DNA of 64,000 nucleotides, from the NCBI RefSeq assembly GCF_030929495.1, contig NZ_JAVFWN010000003.1:417769-481768 (forward strand), written 5' to 3'. Below are positions 55,720 through 63,545 of this stretch, piece after piece; position 1 is the stretch's first letter; every line of letters starts with the position of its first letter. Both the position numbers and the translations under genes were made by a program. The stretch comes from Nocardioides sp. LHD-245 (GTDB lineage: Bacteria > Actinomycetota > Actinomycetes > Propionibacteriales > Nocardioidaceae). A model generated the notes under the pieces. It searched no databases. It was not told the DNA's origin and worked only from the letters and a program-made list of their open reading frames with translations.

Positions 55720-56724
55720 ATGAAGGTTCTCGTGACGGGCGGCGCCGGCTATCTCGGATCGATCACGGCCAAGGCGCTGGAGCAGGCCGGGCACACGCCG
55801 GTCATCCTCGACTCGCTGCTGAGCGGGCCCCGGGCCTACGTCGGCGACCGGATCTTCTACGAGGGTGACATCGCCGACCGGGCGCTGCTGGCCCGCATCG
55901 TGGCCGAGCACCCCGACCTCGACGTCACCGTGCACATGGCCGCGCGGATCGTCGTACCTGAGTCGGTGGAGCAGCCCTACGGCTACTACCGCGACAACGT
56001 CGCCAAGTCCCTGGAGATGTTCGACGCCCTGACCGGGCTGGGCAGGCCCCGGATCCTGTTCTCCTCGACGGCGTCGCTCTACGCGCTCACGCCGGCGTTC
56101 GAGGTGACCGAGGAGGACCCGGTCGACCCGACGTCGCCCTACGCCCGCACCAAGCGGATGATGGAGCAGGTCCTCGAGGACCTGGCCCGCGCCACCGACC
56201 TGCGGGCGATCATCCTGCGCTACTTCAACCCCATCGGCGCCGACCCCGAGCTCACCACCGGCTACCACCTGCGCGACGCGACCCACGTCGTCCCGCTGAT
56301 GGCGCAGACCGCCCTCGGCTTCCGGGAGAGCTTCACGCTGACCGGGACCGACCACCCGACCCGCGACGGCACGGGCATCCGTGACTACATCCACGTGTGG
56401 GACCTGGCTCGCGCGCACGTGCGCGCGGTCGAGGAGTTCGACGGCGTGCTGGAGAAGGTCGGCGCGCCGGCCACCTACATCAACCTCGGTGCCGGCGACG
56501 GGGTCACCGTCCGGGAGCTGCTGGCGGCGGTCGAGCGGGTGGTCGGCAAGCCGATCCCCGTCGTCGAGGCGCCGGCCCGGCCGGGGGACGCGGCGGGCGC
56601 CTTCGCCAACGCCGACAAGGCTCTCGAGCTGCTGGGCTGGCGGACCGAGCTGTCGCTCGACGAGGCGATCGCGTCCGCCCTCGCGTGGGGGGAGCGGCGG
56701 AAGGACGTGCTGGGGTACGCGTGA
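55720..56724 (+). CDS. galE: UDP-glucose 4-epimerase
   Basis: Extended SDR of 334 residues that interconverts UDP-glucose and UDP-galactose. NAD site VTGGAGYLGS at residues 5-14, HMAARIVVPESV, catalytic Ser in FSSTASLYA and YARTK, then LRYFNPIGADPE and the GalE C-terminal RDYIHVWDLARAHV. Full length. Its stop overlaps the GTG of the amidase lipoprotein gene. Confidence 0.92.
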   Translation: MKVLVTGGAGYLGSITAKALEQAGHTPVILDSLLSGPRAYVGDRIFYEGDIADRALLARIVAEHPDLDVTVHMAARIVVPESVEQPYGYYRDNVAKSLEMFDALTGLGRPRILFSSTASLYALTPAFEVTEEDPVDPTSPYARTKRMMEQVLEDLARATDLRAIILRYFNPIGADPELTTGYHLRDATHVVPLMAQTALGFRESFTLTGTDHPTRDGTGIRDYIHVWDLARAHVRAVEEFDGVLEKVGAPATYINLGAGDGVTVRELLAAVERVVGKPIPVVEAPARPGDAAGAFANADKALELLGWRTELSLDEAIASALAWGERRKDVLGYA

Positions 56725-57626
56725 CCAGGCTCCGCGCCCACCCGACCCGCCTGCTGACCCGCCTGCTGACCCGCCTGCTCGCCGGGCTGCTGGCCGTGGC
56801 GATCCTGGCCGCGGGCTGCTCGGACGCCGACACCCCCGGAGCGGGTACGCCGAGCGGCGGCTCGCCCGACCCGGCGCCGGGCTCGTCGCCGGCCGCTCCG
56901 GGTCCCTCGACCGTGACCCTGCCGCCGCGCCCGCCGAAGCCGCCGAAGCCGCTGGCGGGCCGGGTCGTCGTACTCGACCCCGGCCACCAGCTCGGGAACG
57001 CCCGGTTCCCCGCCGAGATCAACCGCCGGGTCGACGCGGGCGGGTTCACCAAGGCGTGCAACACGACCGGCACGTCGAGCGACGACGGCTACCCGGAGGC
57101 CACCTTCGTCTGGGAGGTGGCTGTCGAGCTCCGCAAGCGGCTGCGGCGACTCGGGGCCCGCGTGGTGCTGACCCGCGACGACAACACCGCGGACGCCTGG
57201 GGGCCGTGCATCGACGAGCGGGGCCGGATCGGGAATCCCGGCGAGCCCGGCCCGACCGCCGACGTCCGGGTGAGCATCCACGCCGACGGCAACCGGTCGT
57301 CGTCGGCCCACGGCTTCCACGTCATCCGGCCCGGCCGGCGCGACGGCTGGACCGACGACGTGCTCGCGCCCTCGGAGCGCCTCGCGCTCGCCCTGCGCGA
57401 CGCCCTGGTCACCGCGGGGTTCGCGCCGTCGACGTACCTCGGCGAGGACGGCATCGACGTCCGCACGGATCTCGGGACCCTCAACCACTCCGACGTCCCC
57501 GTCGTGATGGCCGAGCTCGGCAACATGCGCGACGCCGGGGACGCGGCCGCCATGGAGGGCGCCGCGGGCCGGCAGCGCTACGCGCGGGCGCTGTCGACCG
57601 CGATCCGCGCGTTCCTGACCGGCTGA
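56721..57626 (+). CDS. N-acetylmuramoyl-L-alanine amidase, lipoprotein
   Basis: Cell-wall hydrolase of 301 residues that cleaves the bond between muramic acid and L-alanine. Signal peptide with lipobox LAAGCS at about residues 30-35, so it is anchored outside the membrane; a Pro-rich linker follows. The Amidase_3 domain (about 80-300) has zinc ligands in VVLDPGHQLG (His), GYPEATFVWEVA (Glu), VRVSIHADGN (His) and catalytic Glu in VVMAELGNMRD. The signal peptide contains an in-frame triplication of TRLL from repeated 12-bp units. GTG start overlaps galE. Confidence 0.87.
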   Translation: MTRLRAHPTRLLTRLLTRLLAGLLAVAILAAGCSDADTPGAGTPSGGSPDPAPGSSPAAPGPSTVTLPPRPPKPPKPLAGRVVVLDPGHQLGNARFPAEINRRVDAGGFTKACNTTGTSSDDGYPEATFVWEVAVELRKRLRRLGARVVLTRDDNTADAWGPCIDERGRIGNPGEPGPTADVRVSIHADGNRSSSAHGFHVIRPGRRDGWTDDVLAPSERLALALRDALVTAGFAPSTYLGEDGIDVRTDLGTLNHSDVPVVMAELGNMRDAGDAAAMEGAAGRQRYARALSTAIRAFLTG

Positions 57627-57639
57627 GCCGGCCCACGCG

Positions 57640-57825
57640 TCAGTCCCGGGAGTGCTTGCCCAGGGGCGGCATCGACATCGGCGCGGCCGGCATCCGGGCC
57701 GGGCCGGGGGCGGGGTCGGCGGCCGGCTTCTTCGGGCGGCGCGTGTGACGCTCGATGTGCGGACATCCGCGCGGCCCGTGTTTGAGCACGCATCGCACCT
57801 TGCGTCGGAAACGGCGGAACGACAT
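57640..57825 (-). CDS. small arginine-rich protein of 61 residues
   Basis: Reading frame starting MSFRRFRRKVRCVLKHGPRG and ending MPPLGKHSRD, with two cysteines (VRCVL, RGCPHIERH) that with nearby histidines could bind a metal, and a Pro/Lys-rich tail. GGAG lies 7 bases before the ATG. It is convergent with the amidase gene and divergent from gpgS. No family is recognised; the ribosome site and codon use make it plausible. Confidence 0.5.
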   Translation of the reverse strand: MSFRRFRRKVRCVLKHGPRGCPHIERHTRRPKKPAADPAPGPARMPAAPMSMPPLGKHSRD

Positions 57826-57929
57826 GACCAACTCCAGGGGGGAGGGAGCACCCACAATTCCCGAGACCCCTTGACGGTAACACCGTGTACGGGGGTTGGG
57901 GAGCCGAACGGCGCAGTGAATGCGAGGGG

Positions 57930-57935
57930 TAGGTT
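57930..57935 (+). promoter_or_regulatory. leaderless-type -10 box of gpgS
   Basis: TAGGTT, 7 bases before the ATG at 57943. Confidence 0.55.
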
Positions 57936-57942
57936 GACCGGC

Positions 57943-58887
57943 ATGGGGATCCGGGCGGGCCACTGGGACGACTGGGCCCTCGAGGGGCTGCTGGGGCGGA
58001 AGGCCGCCGGTGGTCAGCGGGTCAGCCTCGTCGTGCCCGCCCGCAACGAGGCCGCGACCGTCGGCGCGGTCGTGGCTCGGGTCCGCGAGGCGCTGATGGA
58101 CACGGTCTCGCTCGTCGACGAGATCGTGGTGATCGACAGCGACTCCGTCGACGACACCTACGCCGTCGCCGAGTCGGCCGGGGCCCGGGTGCACCGCTCC
58201 GCCGAGATCCGTCCCGACCTCGGTACCCATCCGGGCAAGGGCGAGGCGATGTGGAAGTCGCTGTTCGTCACGACCGGAGACCTGGTCGTGTTCATGGACG
58301 CCGACCTCCACGACTGGGACACCCACTTCGTTCCCGGGCTGCTGGGACCGCTGCTGCACCACCCCGAGGTCCAGCTGGTCAAGGGCTTCTACGACCGGCC
58401 CGGCGCCGACGGCCCGCTCGAGGGCGGCCGGGTCACCGAGCTCGTCGCCCGGCCCCTGATCGCGCTGCTCTTCCCCGAGCTGGGCGGGCTGGTCCAGCCG
58501 CTCGCGGGGGAGTGGGCGGTGCGACGTCGGTGGTTCGCGGGTCTCTCGGTCCCGACCGGGTACGCCGTCGAGCTGGCCGCGCTCGTCGACACCGTGCGGG
58601 CCGCCGGTCCCGGGGCGATCGCCCAGGTCGACCTCGGGGTGCGCGCCCATCGGCACCAGGCGCTGCGCGACCTCGGCGGCATGGCCACCCAGATCCTCGC
58701 GGCGGCGCTGGCGCGGGCCGGTGTCGCGGTTCAACGACCGGATTCGTCGTCCGGAGCGGCCGATGACGACAGTTCCGGTCGTTGCGTGGCGACCCAGGCG
58801 GTGCTGCGGCAGTACCTGCGCGGGCTCGAGCCGGTGGAGCGCGTCGTACCGACCCTCGAGCGACCGGCGGCGGAGGACTACCTGTGA
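57943..58887 (+). CDS. gpgS: glucosyl-3-phosphoglycerate synthase
   Basis: GT81/GT2-type enzyme of 314 residues that makes glucosylglycerate, first step of methylglucose lipopolysaccharide in mycobacteria. Nucleotide-sugar site VSLVVPARNEAATVGAV, metal motif MDADLHDWDTHFVPGLLGPLL, and QPLAGEWAVRRRWF plus GYAVELAALVD typical of GpgS. Towards the C-terminus residues RPDSSSGAADDDSSGRCVAT correspond to a 53-base palindrome that appears to be an in-frame insertion. Followed directly by folP2, as in M. tuberculosis. Start supported by a -10 box 7 bases upstream. Confidence 0.88.
   Translation: MGIRAGHWDDWALEGLLGRKAAGGQRVSLVVPARNEAATVGAVVARVREALMDTVSLVDEIVVIDSDSVDDTYAVAESAGARVHRSAEIRPDLGTHPGKGEAMWKSLFVTTGDLVVFMDADLHDWDTHFVPGLLGPLLHHPEVQLVKGFYDRPGADGPLEGGRVTELVARPLIALLFPELGGLVQPLAGEWAVRRRWFAGLSVPTGYAVELAALVDTVRAAGPGAIAQVDLGVRAHRHQALRDLGGMATQILAAALARAGVAVQRPDSSSGAADDDSSGRCVATQAVLRQYLRGLEPVERVVPTLERPAAEDYL
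58732..58784. repeat. 53-bp palindrome inside gpgS
   Basis: CAACGACCGGA at the left end pairs perfectly with TCCGGTCGTTG at the right; a second block GTCGTC pairs with GACGAC. The palindrome is in frame and encodes a Ser/Asp-rich stretch unlike the rest of the protein. Confidence 0.8.
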
Positions 58888-59753
58888 TGAGGCTCGGACG
58901 GCATGGCTTCGGCGACGACGAGGCGCTGATGATGGCGATCGTCAACCGGACCCCGGACTCGTTCTTCGACAAGGGCGCGACCTGGGCCGAGGACGCCGCG
59001 TTCGAGCGGGTCGCGGAGGTGGTGGCGCAGGGCGCCGAGATCGTCGACATCGGCGGCATCAAGGCCGCGCCGGGAGCCGAGATCTCGGCCGCGGAGGAGA
59101 AGGACCGGGTCGTCGACTTCGTGGCCCGCGTGCGCGCGACCTATCCCGGACTGGTGATCTCGGTCGACACCTGGCGGGCCGAGGTCGGCGCCGCGGTCTG
59201 CGCGGCCGGCGCCGACGTCCTCAACGACGCGTGGGGCGGCGCGGATCCCGAGCTGGTCGACGTCGCCGCGGAGTACGGCGCCGCGATCATCTGCACCCAC
59301 ACCGGCGGTGTGACGCCGCGGACCCGCCCCTACCGGATCGAGTACGACCGGCCGGGCGGGGTGGTCGCCGCCGCGATCGCCGACACCGTCGCCTACGCCG
59401 AGCGGGCCCTCGACGCGGGTGTCGCCCGGGAGTCGATCGTGATCGACCCGGCCCACGACTTCGGCAAGAACACCTTCCACTCGCTGGAGGTGACCCGGCG
59501 GCTGGGGGAGATGGTCGAGACCGGCTGGCCGGTGCTGGTCTCGCTGTCCAACAAGGACTTCGTCGGCGAGACGCTCGGCCTCGACGTGGGGGAGCGGCTG
59601 ATCGGGACGCTCGCCGCCACCTCCGTGTGTGCCCTCGCGGGCGCCCGGATCTACCGCGTCCACCAGGTCGTCGAGACCCGGCAGACCGTCGACATGGTGT
59701 GGTCGATCGCCGGGCGCCGGGCGCCGCTGCGCGCGATCCGGGGCATCCAGTGA
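58887..59753 (+). CDS. folP2: dihydropteroate synthase homologue FolP2-type
   Basis: TIM-barrel protein of 288 residues of the DHPS family. IVNRTPDSFFD matches the pterin-binding start, but the sulfonamide/pABA loop is DIGGIKAAPGAEIS instead of DIGGESTRPG, and the usual MH.G segment reads CTHTGG. These changes are typical of FolP2, which lacks DHPS activity in mycobacteria and may have another role. SVDTWRAEV and DPAHDFGKN keep the barrel motifs. ATG 58887 overlaps the gpgS stop (TGATG); GTG one codon earlier is also possible. Confidence 0.85.
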   Translation: MRLGRHGFGDDEALMMAIVNRTPDSFFDKGATWAEDAAFERVAEVVAQGAEIVDIGGIKAAPGAEISAAEEKDRVVDFVARVRATYPGLVISVDTWRAEVGAAVCAAGADVLNDAWGGADPELVDVAAEYGAAIICTHTGGVTPRTRPYRIEYDRPGGVVAAAIADTVAYAERALDAGVARESIVIDPAHDFGKNTFHSLEVTRRLGEMVETGWPVLVSLSNKDFVGETLGLDVGERLIGTLAATSVCALAGARIYRVHQVVETRQTVDMVWSIAGRRAPLRAIRGIQ

Positions 59754-60217
59754 CCACGCCTCCTGTCGCGCTGGTGCCCGGCGTCCCGGCCCTGCTGCCG
59801 GCGTACGCCTCGCTGGAGGACCCGGTCGCCCCGCTGCGGGCCGCGTGTCTCGCCGCCGTCGGCGGGCTGGGGCCGCGGGTGCGGGTGCGTTCCTCGGGGC
59901 CGTCGGGGGCCCGTGTCGCCGCCGCCCTGGTCGAGGCCGTGGGCGCCGTCGTCGTCGAGGACGGCGCGACCGGCGTCCTCGTCGTCGGCAACGGCTCCGC
60001 CAAGCGCACCGAGAAGGCGCCCGGCGACTTCGATCCCCGCGCCGAGGAGTTCGACGCGGGGCTGCGCTCGTCGTTCGCCGGCGTCGACGCGGCGCTCGCC
60101 GCGGAGCTGTGGGCCGACACCGCCTGCCTGGGCGAGCTGCCGCCGCTGGCCGACGCCGAGGTGACGTACGACGACGCGCCGTTCGGCGTGCAGTACTGGG
60201 TCGCGCGCTGGCAGTGA
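59750..60217 (+). CDS. class III extradiol dioxygenase-like protein, short form
   Basis: Protein of 155 residues resembling the actinobacterial class III extradiol dioxygenase subunit B-like family: start PPVALVPGVPALLPAY, middle VLVVGNGSAKRTEKAPGDFDPRAEEFD and end TYDDAPFGVQYWVARW, all close to family patterns. It is shorter than usual (about 220), lacking part of the middle. The metal-binding histidines of true extradiol dioxygenases are not visible, so an enzymatic role is doubtful. GTG overlaps the folP2 stop. Confidence 0.75.
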   Translation: MTTPPVALVPGVPALLPAYASLEDPVAPLRAACLAAVGGLGPRVRVRSSGPSGARVAAALVEAVGAVVVEDGATGVLVVGNGSAKRTEKAPGDFDPRAEEFDAGLRSSFAGVDAALAAELWADTACLGELPPLADAEVTYDDAPFGVQYWVARWQ

Positions 60218-60234
60218 CCCGCCACACTGTCGGC

Positions 60235-60813
60235 ATGGACGTACGGAACCGCCCGGGCTGGCAGGTGGCCGCGATCGGTGCCGCCGGCTTCGTCGTGCTG
60301 CTGTGGGGGATCGAGCTCGTCGACGTCGCGGCCTCGCACCGCCTCGACGGCTGGGGGATCCGGCCGCGGTCGGGCGAGGGCCTGCTGGGCATCCTCGCCG
60401 CGCCGCTGCTGCACGGCGGTTGGGGACACCTGGTCGCCAACACGGTGCCGGCGCTGGTGCTCGGCTTCCTCACGCTCGCGACCGGTCTCGCCCGCGGCCT
60501 GGCCGCGACCGCGATCATCTGGCTCGTGGGCGGACTCGCGGTCTGGCTGGTCGCCGGCGGCAACTCGGTGCACCTCGGCGCGTCCGGGCTGATCTTCGGC
60601 TGGCTCACCTACCTCGTCGTGCAGGGCTTCGTCGACCGCAAGCCGGGGGAGATCGCGATCGGCCTGGGGGTGCTGGTGATCTACGGCGGCGTGCTCTGGG
60701 GCGTGCTGCCCGGCCAGGCCGGGGTGTCCTGGCAGGGGCACCTGTTCGGGGCGATCGCCGGCGTGGTCGCGGCGCTCGCCGTGAGTGAGCGGCGTCGAGT
60801 GGCGACCGCGTGA
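60235..60813 (+). CDS. rhomboid-family intramembrane serine protease
   Basis: Membrane protein of 192 residues with about six helices. Catalytic serine in LGASGLIFGWL near residue 124 (GxSG) and catalytic histidine in SWQGHLFGAIAG near residue 168; APLLHGGWGHLVANTV is the rhomboid second helix motif with its His and Asn. Cleaves membrane proteins within the bilayer. Its stop overlaps the GTG of the VanZ-like gene. Confidence 0.88.
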   Translation: MDVRNRPGWQVAAIGAAGFVVLLWGIELVDVAASHRLDGWGIRPRSGEGLLGILAAPLLHGGWGHLVANTVPALVLGFLTLATGLARGLAATAIIWLVGGLAVWLVAGGNSVHLGASGLIFGWLTYLVVQGFVDRKPGEIAIGLGVLVIYGGVLWGVLPGQAGVSWQGHLFGAIAGVVAALAVSERRRVATA

Positions 60814-61196
60814 AGGCGCTGCGCTGGCCCTGGCTGTGGGCCGGGGCCTGGGCCGGCCTGCTCGTGGTGGTCGTGGTGCTCTCGCTGGCGCCGCCGCCCC
60901 CGTCGCCCGACGTGCCGCAGAGCGACAAGTGGCAGCACCTGCTGGTCTACGCGAGCCTCGCCGCGGTCGCCGTCCAGGTGTTCCGTCCCGGCCGGCCGCT
61001 GCTGCTCGCCGCGGTCGTCGTCGTGGCGCTGGGGGCGAGCCTCGAGCTCGCGCAGGGGATGCTCACCGACGACCGGATGATGGACCCGCGCGACGCCCTC
61101 GCCAACACGGTCGGCGTCGGGCTGGGGCTCCTCACCAGTCGGACGCGGGCGCGGGACCTGCTGCTGCGCGCCCTGGGAGATCCCGCGGCCAGGTGA
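60810..61196 (+). CDS. VanZ-like family membrane protein
   Basis: Protein of 128 residues with four helices. LSLAPPPPSPDVPQSDKWQHLLVYASLA has the VanZ signature (..P....DK..H...Y..L), and LELAQGMLTDDRMMDPRDALANTVGVGLGLL is the second conserved block (E..Q......R..D..D...N..G...G). VanZ-like proteins are membrane proteins of unclear function, linked to teicoplanin resistance in vanA clusters; no such cluster is here. Overlaps the rhomboid gene by four bases. Confidence 0.87.
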   Translation: MKALRWPWLWAGAWAGLLVVVVVLSLAPPPPSPDVPQSDKWQHLLVYASLAAVAVQVFRPGRPLLLAAVVVVALGASLELAQGMLTDDRMMDPRDALANTVGVGLGLLTSRTRARDLLLRALGDPAAR

Positions 61197-61338
61197 CGCC
61201 TGCTGCGCGCCGCGATACACCGCCGCTGGCGGCGTTGGCGTCGCTCGAGGGGCGGCCCAGCACGTCTTCGCTCCGCCGCCTTGCCGTCACCCGTGTCTCA
61301 CGACGCTCGCGACGGCATCACCTGACCGCGGAATCTCC

Positions 61339-61344
61339 TACCCT
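61339..61344 (+). promoter_or_regulatory. leaderless-type -10 box of the enoyl-CoA hydratase gene
   Basis: TACCCT, 7 bases before the GTG at 61352. The 155 bases between VanZ and this gene contain no other feature. Confidence 0.52.
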
Positions 61345-61351
61345 CTCGGAC

Positions 61352-62134
61352 GTGAGTGCTGACGACCTGCTGATCGAACGTGACCGGCTCGGCCCCGGCG
61401 TCCTCGAGGTGACCTTCAACCGCCCGGAGCGCCGCAACGCCTTCACCACCGACATGTACACCGAGCTCCGCGCCCTCTGGGAGCGGACCGCGGAGGACCG
61501 CTCGGTGCGGGTCGTCGTGCTGCGTGGCGCGGGCGGCAAGGCCTTCGCCGCCGGCAACGAGATCAGCGACTTCGTCGAGGCCGACGCCGTCGACTACGAG
61601 AACTGGATCCGCGAGATGTTCGACCGCCTCTGGGCGCTCCCGCAGGTCACCATCGCCGCCGTCGACGGCGTCTGCGTGGGCGGCGGCCTCGCCGTCGCCA
61701 CCCACTGCGACCTGCGCGTCGCGACCGAGTCCTCCCGGTTCGGCTACCCGATCGCCCGCACCCTCGGCAACGCCCTCTCCGGCACCGTCCTCTTCCGCTG
61801 CCAGGCGATCTTCGGGGAGTCGCTGACCCGCGAGATGCTGCTGGCCTCGCGCCTGGTCACCGCGGACCGCGGGTACGCCGTCGGGGCGCTGGCGGCCGTC
61901 GTACCAGATGCCGCGGCGCTCGATGCCGAGGTCGCCGACCTCGCGGCGGGGATCGGCCAGGCCTCCCGGGCCACGATCGAGACCACCAAGCACCAGCTGC
62001 TCACCCGGGCGCGCCCGGCCGAGGCCTCGATCGAGGGCGAGGAGGCGCTGCTGCGCGAGGTCTACGGCGGACCGGACTTCACCGAGGGCGTCCGCGCGTT
62101 CCTCGCGAAGGAGAAGCCCGTCTTCCGGGGGTGA
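61352..62134 (+). CDS. enoyl-CoA hydratase/isomerase family protein
   Basis: Crotonase-fold enzyme of 260 residues. Start of fold LEVTFNRPERRNAF; first oxyanion-hole segment KAFAAGNEISDF and second GVCVGGGLAVATHCDLRVA. The acid residue found in hydratases after GGG..L is replaced by Thr-His-Cys, and the AAGNEI sequence with Asn instead of Ala-Asp suggests a non-standard acyl-CoA substrate, so hydratase activity itself is not assured. GTG start with a -10 box 7 bases upstream. Confidence 0.85.
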   Translation: MSADDLLIERDRLGPGVLEVTFNRPERRNAFTTDMYTELRALWERTAEDRSVRVVVLRGAGGKAFAAGNEISDFVEADAVDYENWIREMFDRLWALPQVTIAAVDGVCVGGGLAVATHCDLRVATESSRFGYPIARTLGNALSGTVLFRCQAIFGESLTREMLLASRLVTADRGYAVGALAAVVPDAAALDAEVADLAAGIGQASRATIETTKHQLLTRARPAEASIEGEEALLREVYGGPDFTEGVRAFLAKEKPVFRG

Positions 62135-62159
62135 CGCCGGGCGTGGCGGCGGCGCGCTG

Positions 62160-63188
62160 TTACAGCTCCCGCAGACCGGTCGCCAGTGCGGCGATCTGTT
62201 CCAACGGCGGGTCGTAGCCGGGGAAGTAGCAGCACACCCGCTCGACGCCGGGGACGTCGCCGAAGCGCCGCCGGATCTCGGCCGCGCACTCCTCGGGCGT
62301 GCCGGCCACGGCGATGGTGTCGAGCACGGTGTCGTCGACGAGGGCGACCATCGCGGCGACGTCGCCGAGCTTCGAGAGCCGGTTGAGCTCGGGCTGCAGG
62401 TCGGCCCAGCCCTCGACCTCGAGCACCGGACGGTACGCCGGCGTCGAGCCGTAGAACGCCAGCAGCGCGCGGACGCCGGCCCGTGCGGCGCTCACCTCGG
62501 CATCGGTGCGGCCCATCGCGACGATGGCCTGCGGATGGATCGCGAAGTCGGCCACCGGGCGCCCAGCGCGGGCCAGCCCCTCGGCGACGGCCGGGAGGGT
62601 CCGCTCGCGCAGATGCCGGTGGCTGTGGAAGGGCATGACCAGGAGCCCGTCGGCCACCTCGGCGGCGGTGCGGGTCATCACCGGCCCCAGGGCGCCGAGG
62701 AGCACCGGTGGCGGCCCGTACGGGTTCGGCCCCGGGACGAAGGTCGGCGGCATCAGGGTGTGGGTCGTGTGCTCGCCGCGGAAGTCCAGCCGCTCACCGG
62801 ACTGCCAGGAGTGCAGGATCGCCTTGACCGCACCGACGATCTCGCGCATCCGGGCCGCGGGCGGCGACCACCGGGCGCCGTACCTCTTCTCGATGTGGGG
62901 GCGGATCTGCGAGCCCAGGCCGAGCCGGAACCGGCCGCCGGACATCAGCTGCAGGTCCCAGGCCGTGTGGGCCAGGTGCATCGGCGAGCGGGGCATCGCG
63001 ATCGCGACATTGGTCATCAGGTCGGCATTGACCCGCCCGGCCACCGCCGCGAGTGGCAGGAAGACGTCGTGCGGGCCTTCGAAGGTGAACAGCCCGGCGG
63101 CCCCGGTCTCGGCCAGCTCCCGGGCGCGGATCAGGGACCGATCGGGGCGGGCGTCCAGTTGCAGGTCGAGGAGCACCCGCCCATCCAA
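62160..63188 (-). CDS. LLM-class F420-dependent oxidoreductase (TIGR03617-like)
   Basis: Luciferase-like monooxygenase-fold protein of 342 residues with TIM-barrel pattern. FTFEGPHDVFLPLAAVAG near the start, AIAMPRSPMHLAHTAWDLQ, GRFRLGLGSQIRPHIEKRYG (typical coenzyme F420-binding loop) and PPPVLLGALGPVMTRTAAEVADGLLV. These match actinobacterial F420-dependent oxidoreductases. The TTG at 63188 gives the full fold; a GTG at 63176 is an alternative. Convergent with the hydratase gene. Substrate unknown. Confidence 0.84.
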   Translation of the reverse strand: MDGRVLLDLQLDARPDRSLIRARELAETGAAGLFTFEGPHDVFLPLAAVAGRVNADLMTNVAIAMPRSPMHLAHTAWDLQLMSGGRFRLGLGSQIRPHIEKRYGARWSPPAARMREIVGAVKAILHSWQSGERLDFRGEHTTHTLMPPTFVPGPNPYGPPPVLLGALGPVMTRTAAEVADGLLVMPFHSHRHLRERTLPAVAEGLARAGRPVADFAIHPQAIVAMGRTDAEVSAARAGVRALLAFYGSTPAYRPVLEVEGWADLQPELNRLSKLGDVAAMVALVDDTVLDTIAVAGTPEECAAEIRRRFGDVPGVERVCCYFPGYDPPLEQIAALATGLREL

Positions 63189-63227
63189 GCGGACCGGCCG
63201 CCGCCGCGCAGGCGGTACGGCGGTAGC

Positions 63228-63545
63228 TCAGTCTGCGACCGGCAGCCCGACGACCAGCGGGGCGTCCTCCGCCAGCGGCCCGGACGCGCCCGCGCCGCCG
63301 GGCGAGCCCACCGCCGCGAAGGCCTCGGCGTTGGCCGCCAGGAACGGGCTCCACGCGTCGGGCAGGTCGTCCTCGTAGAAGATCGCCTCGGCCGGGCAGA
63401 CAGGCTCACAGGCGCCGCAGTCGACGCACTCGTCGGGCTGCACGTAGAGCATCCGCGGACCTTCGTAGATGCAGTCGACCGGGCACTCGTCGACGCAGGC
63501 GCGGTCTTTGACATCGACGCAGGGCTGGGCGATCACATAGGTCAT
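63228..63545 (-). CDS. fdxA: seven-iron ferredoxin (3Fe-4S/4Fe-4S)
   Basis: Ferredoxin of 105 residues. N-terminal cysteines in QPCVDVKDRACVDECPVDC (one position widened as in 3Fe-4S sites) and CVDCGACEPVCPAEAI for the 4Fe-4S cluster, then a C-terminal extension DLPDAWSPFLAANAEAF typical of actinobacterial FdxA. Electron carrier. Its ATG overlaps the stop of the upstream korB gene (ATGA), so it is probably the redox partner of the 2-oxoacid oxidoreductase. Confidence 0.93.
   Translation of the reverse strand: MTYVIAQPCVDVKDRACVDECPVDCIYEGPRMLYVQPDECVDCGACEPVCPAEAIFYEDDLPDAWSPFLAANAEAFAAVGSPGGAGASGPLAEDAPLVVGLPVAD

Noticed and set aside
60810..61196. Glycopeptide resistance (vanZ)
   Set aside because: Only the VanZ-like fold is present, with no vanHAX genes; such proteins are common in non-resistant actinobacteria.
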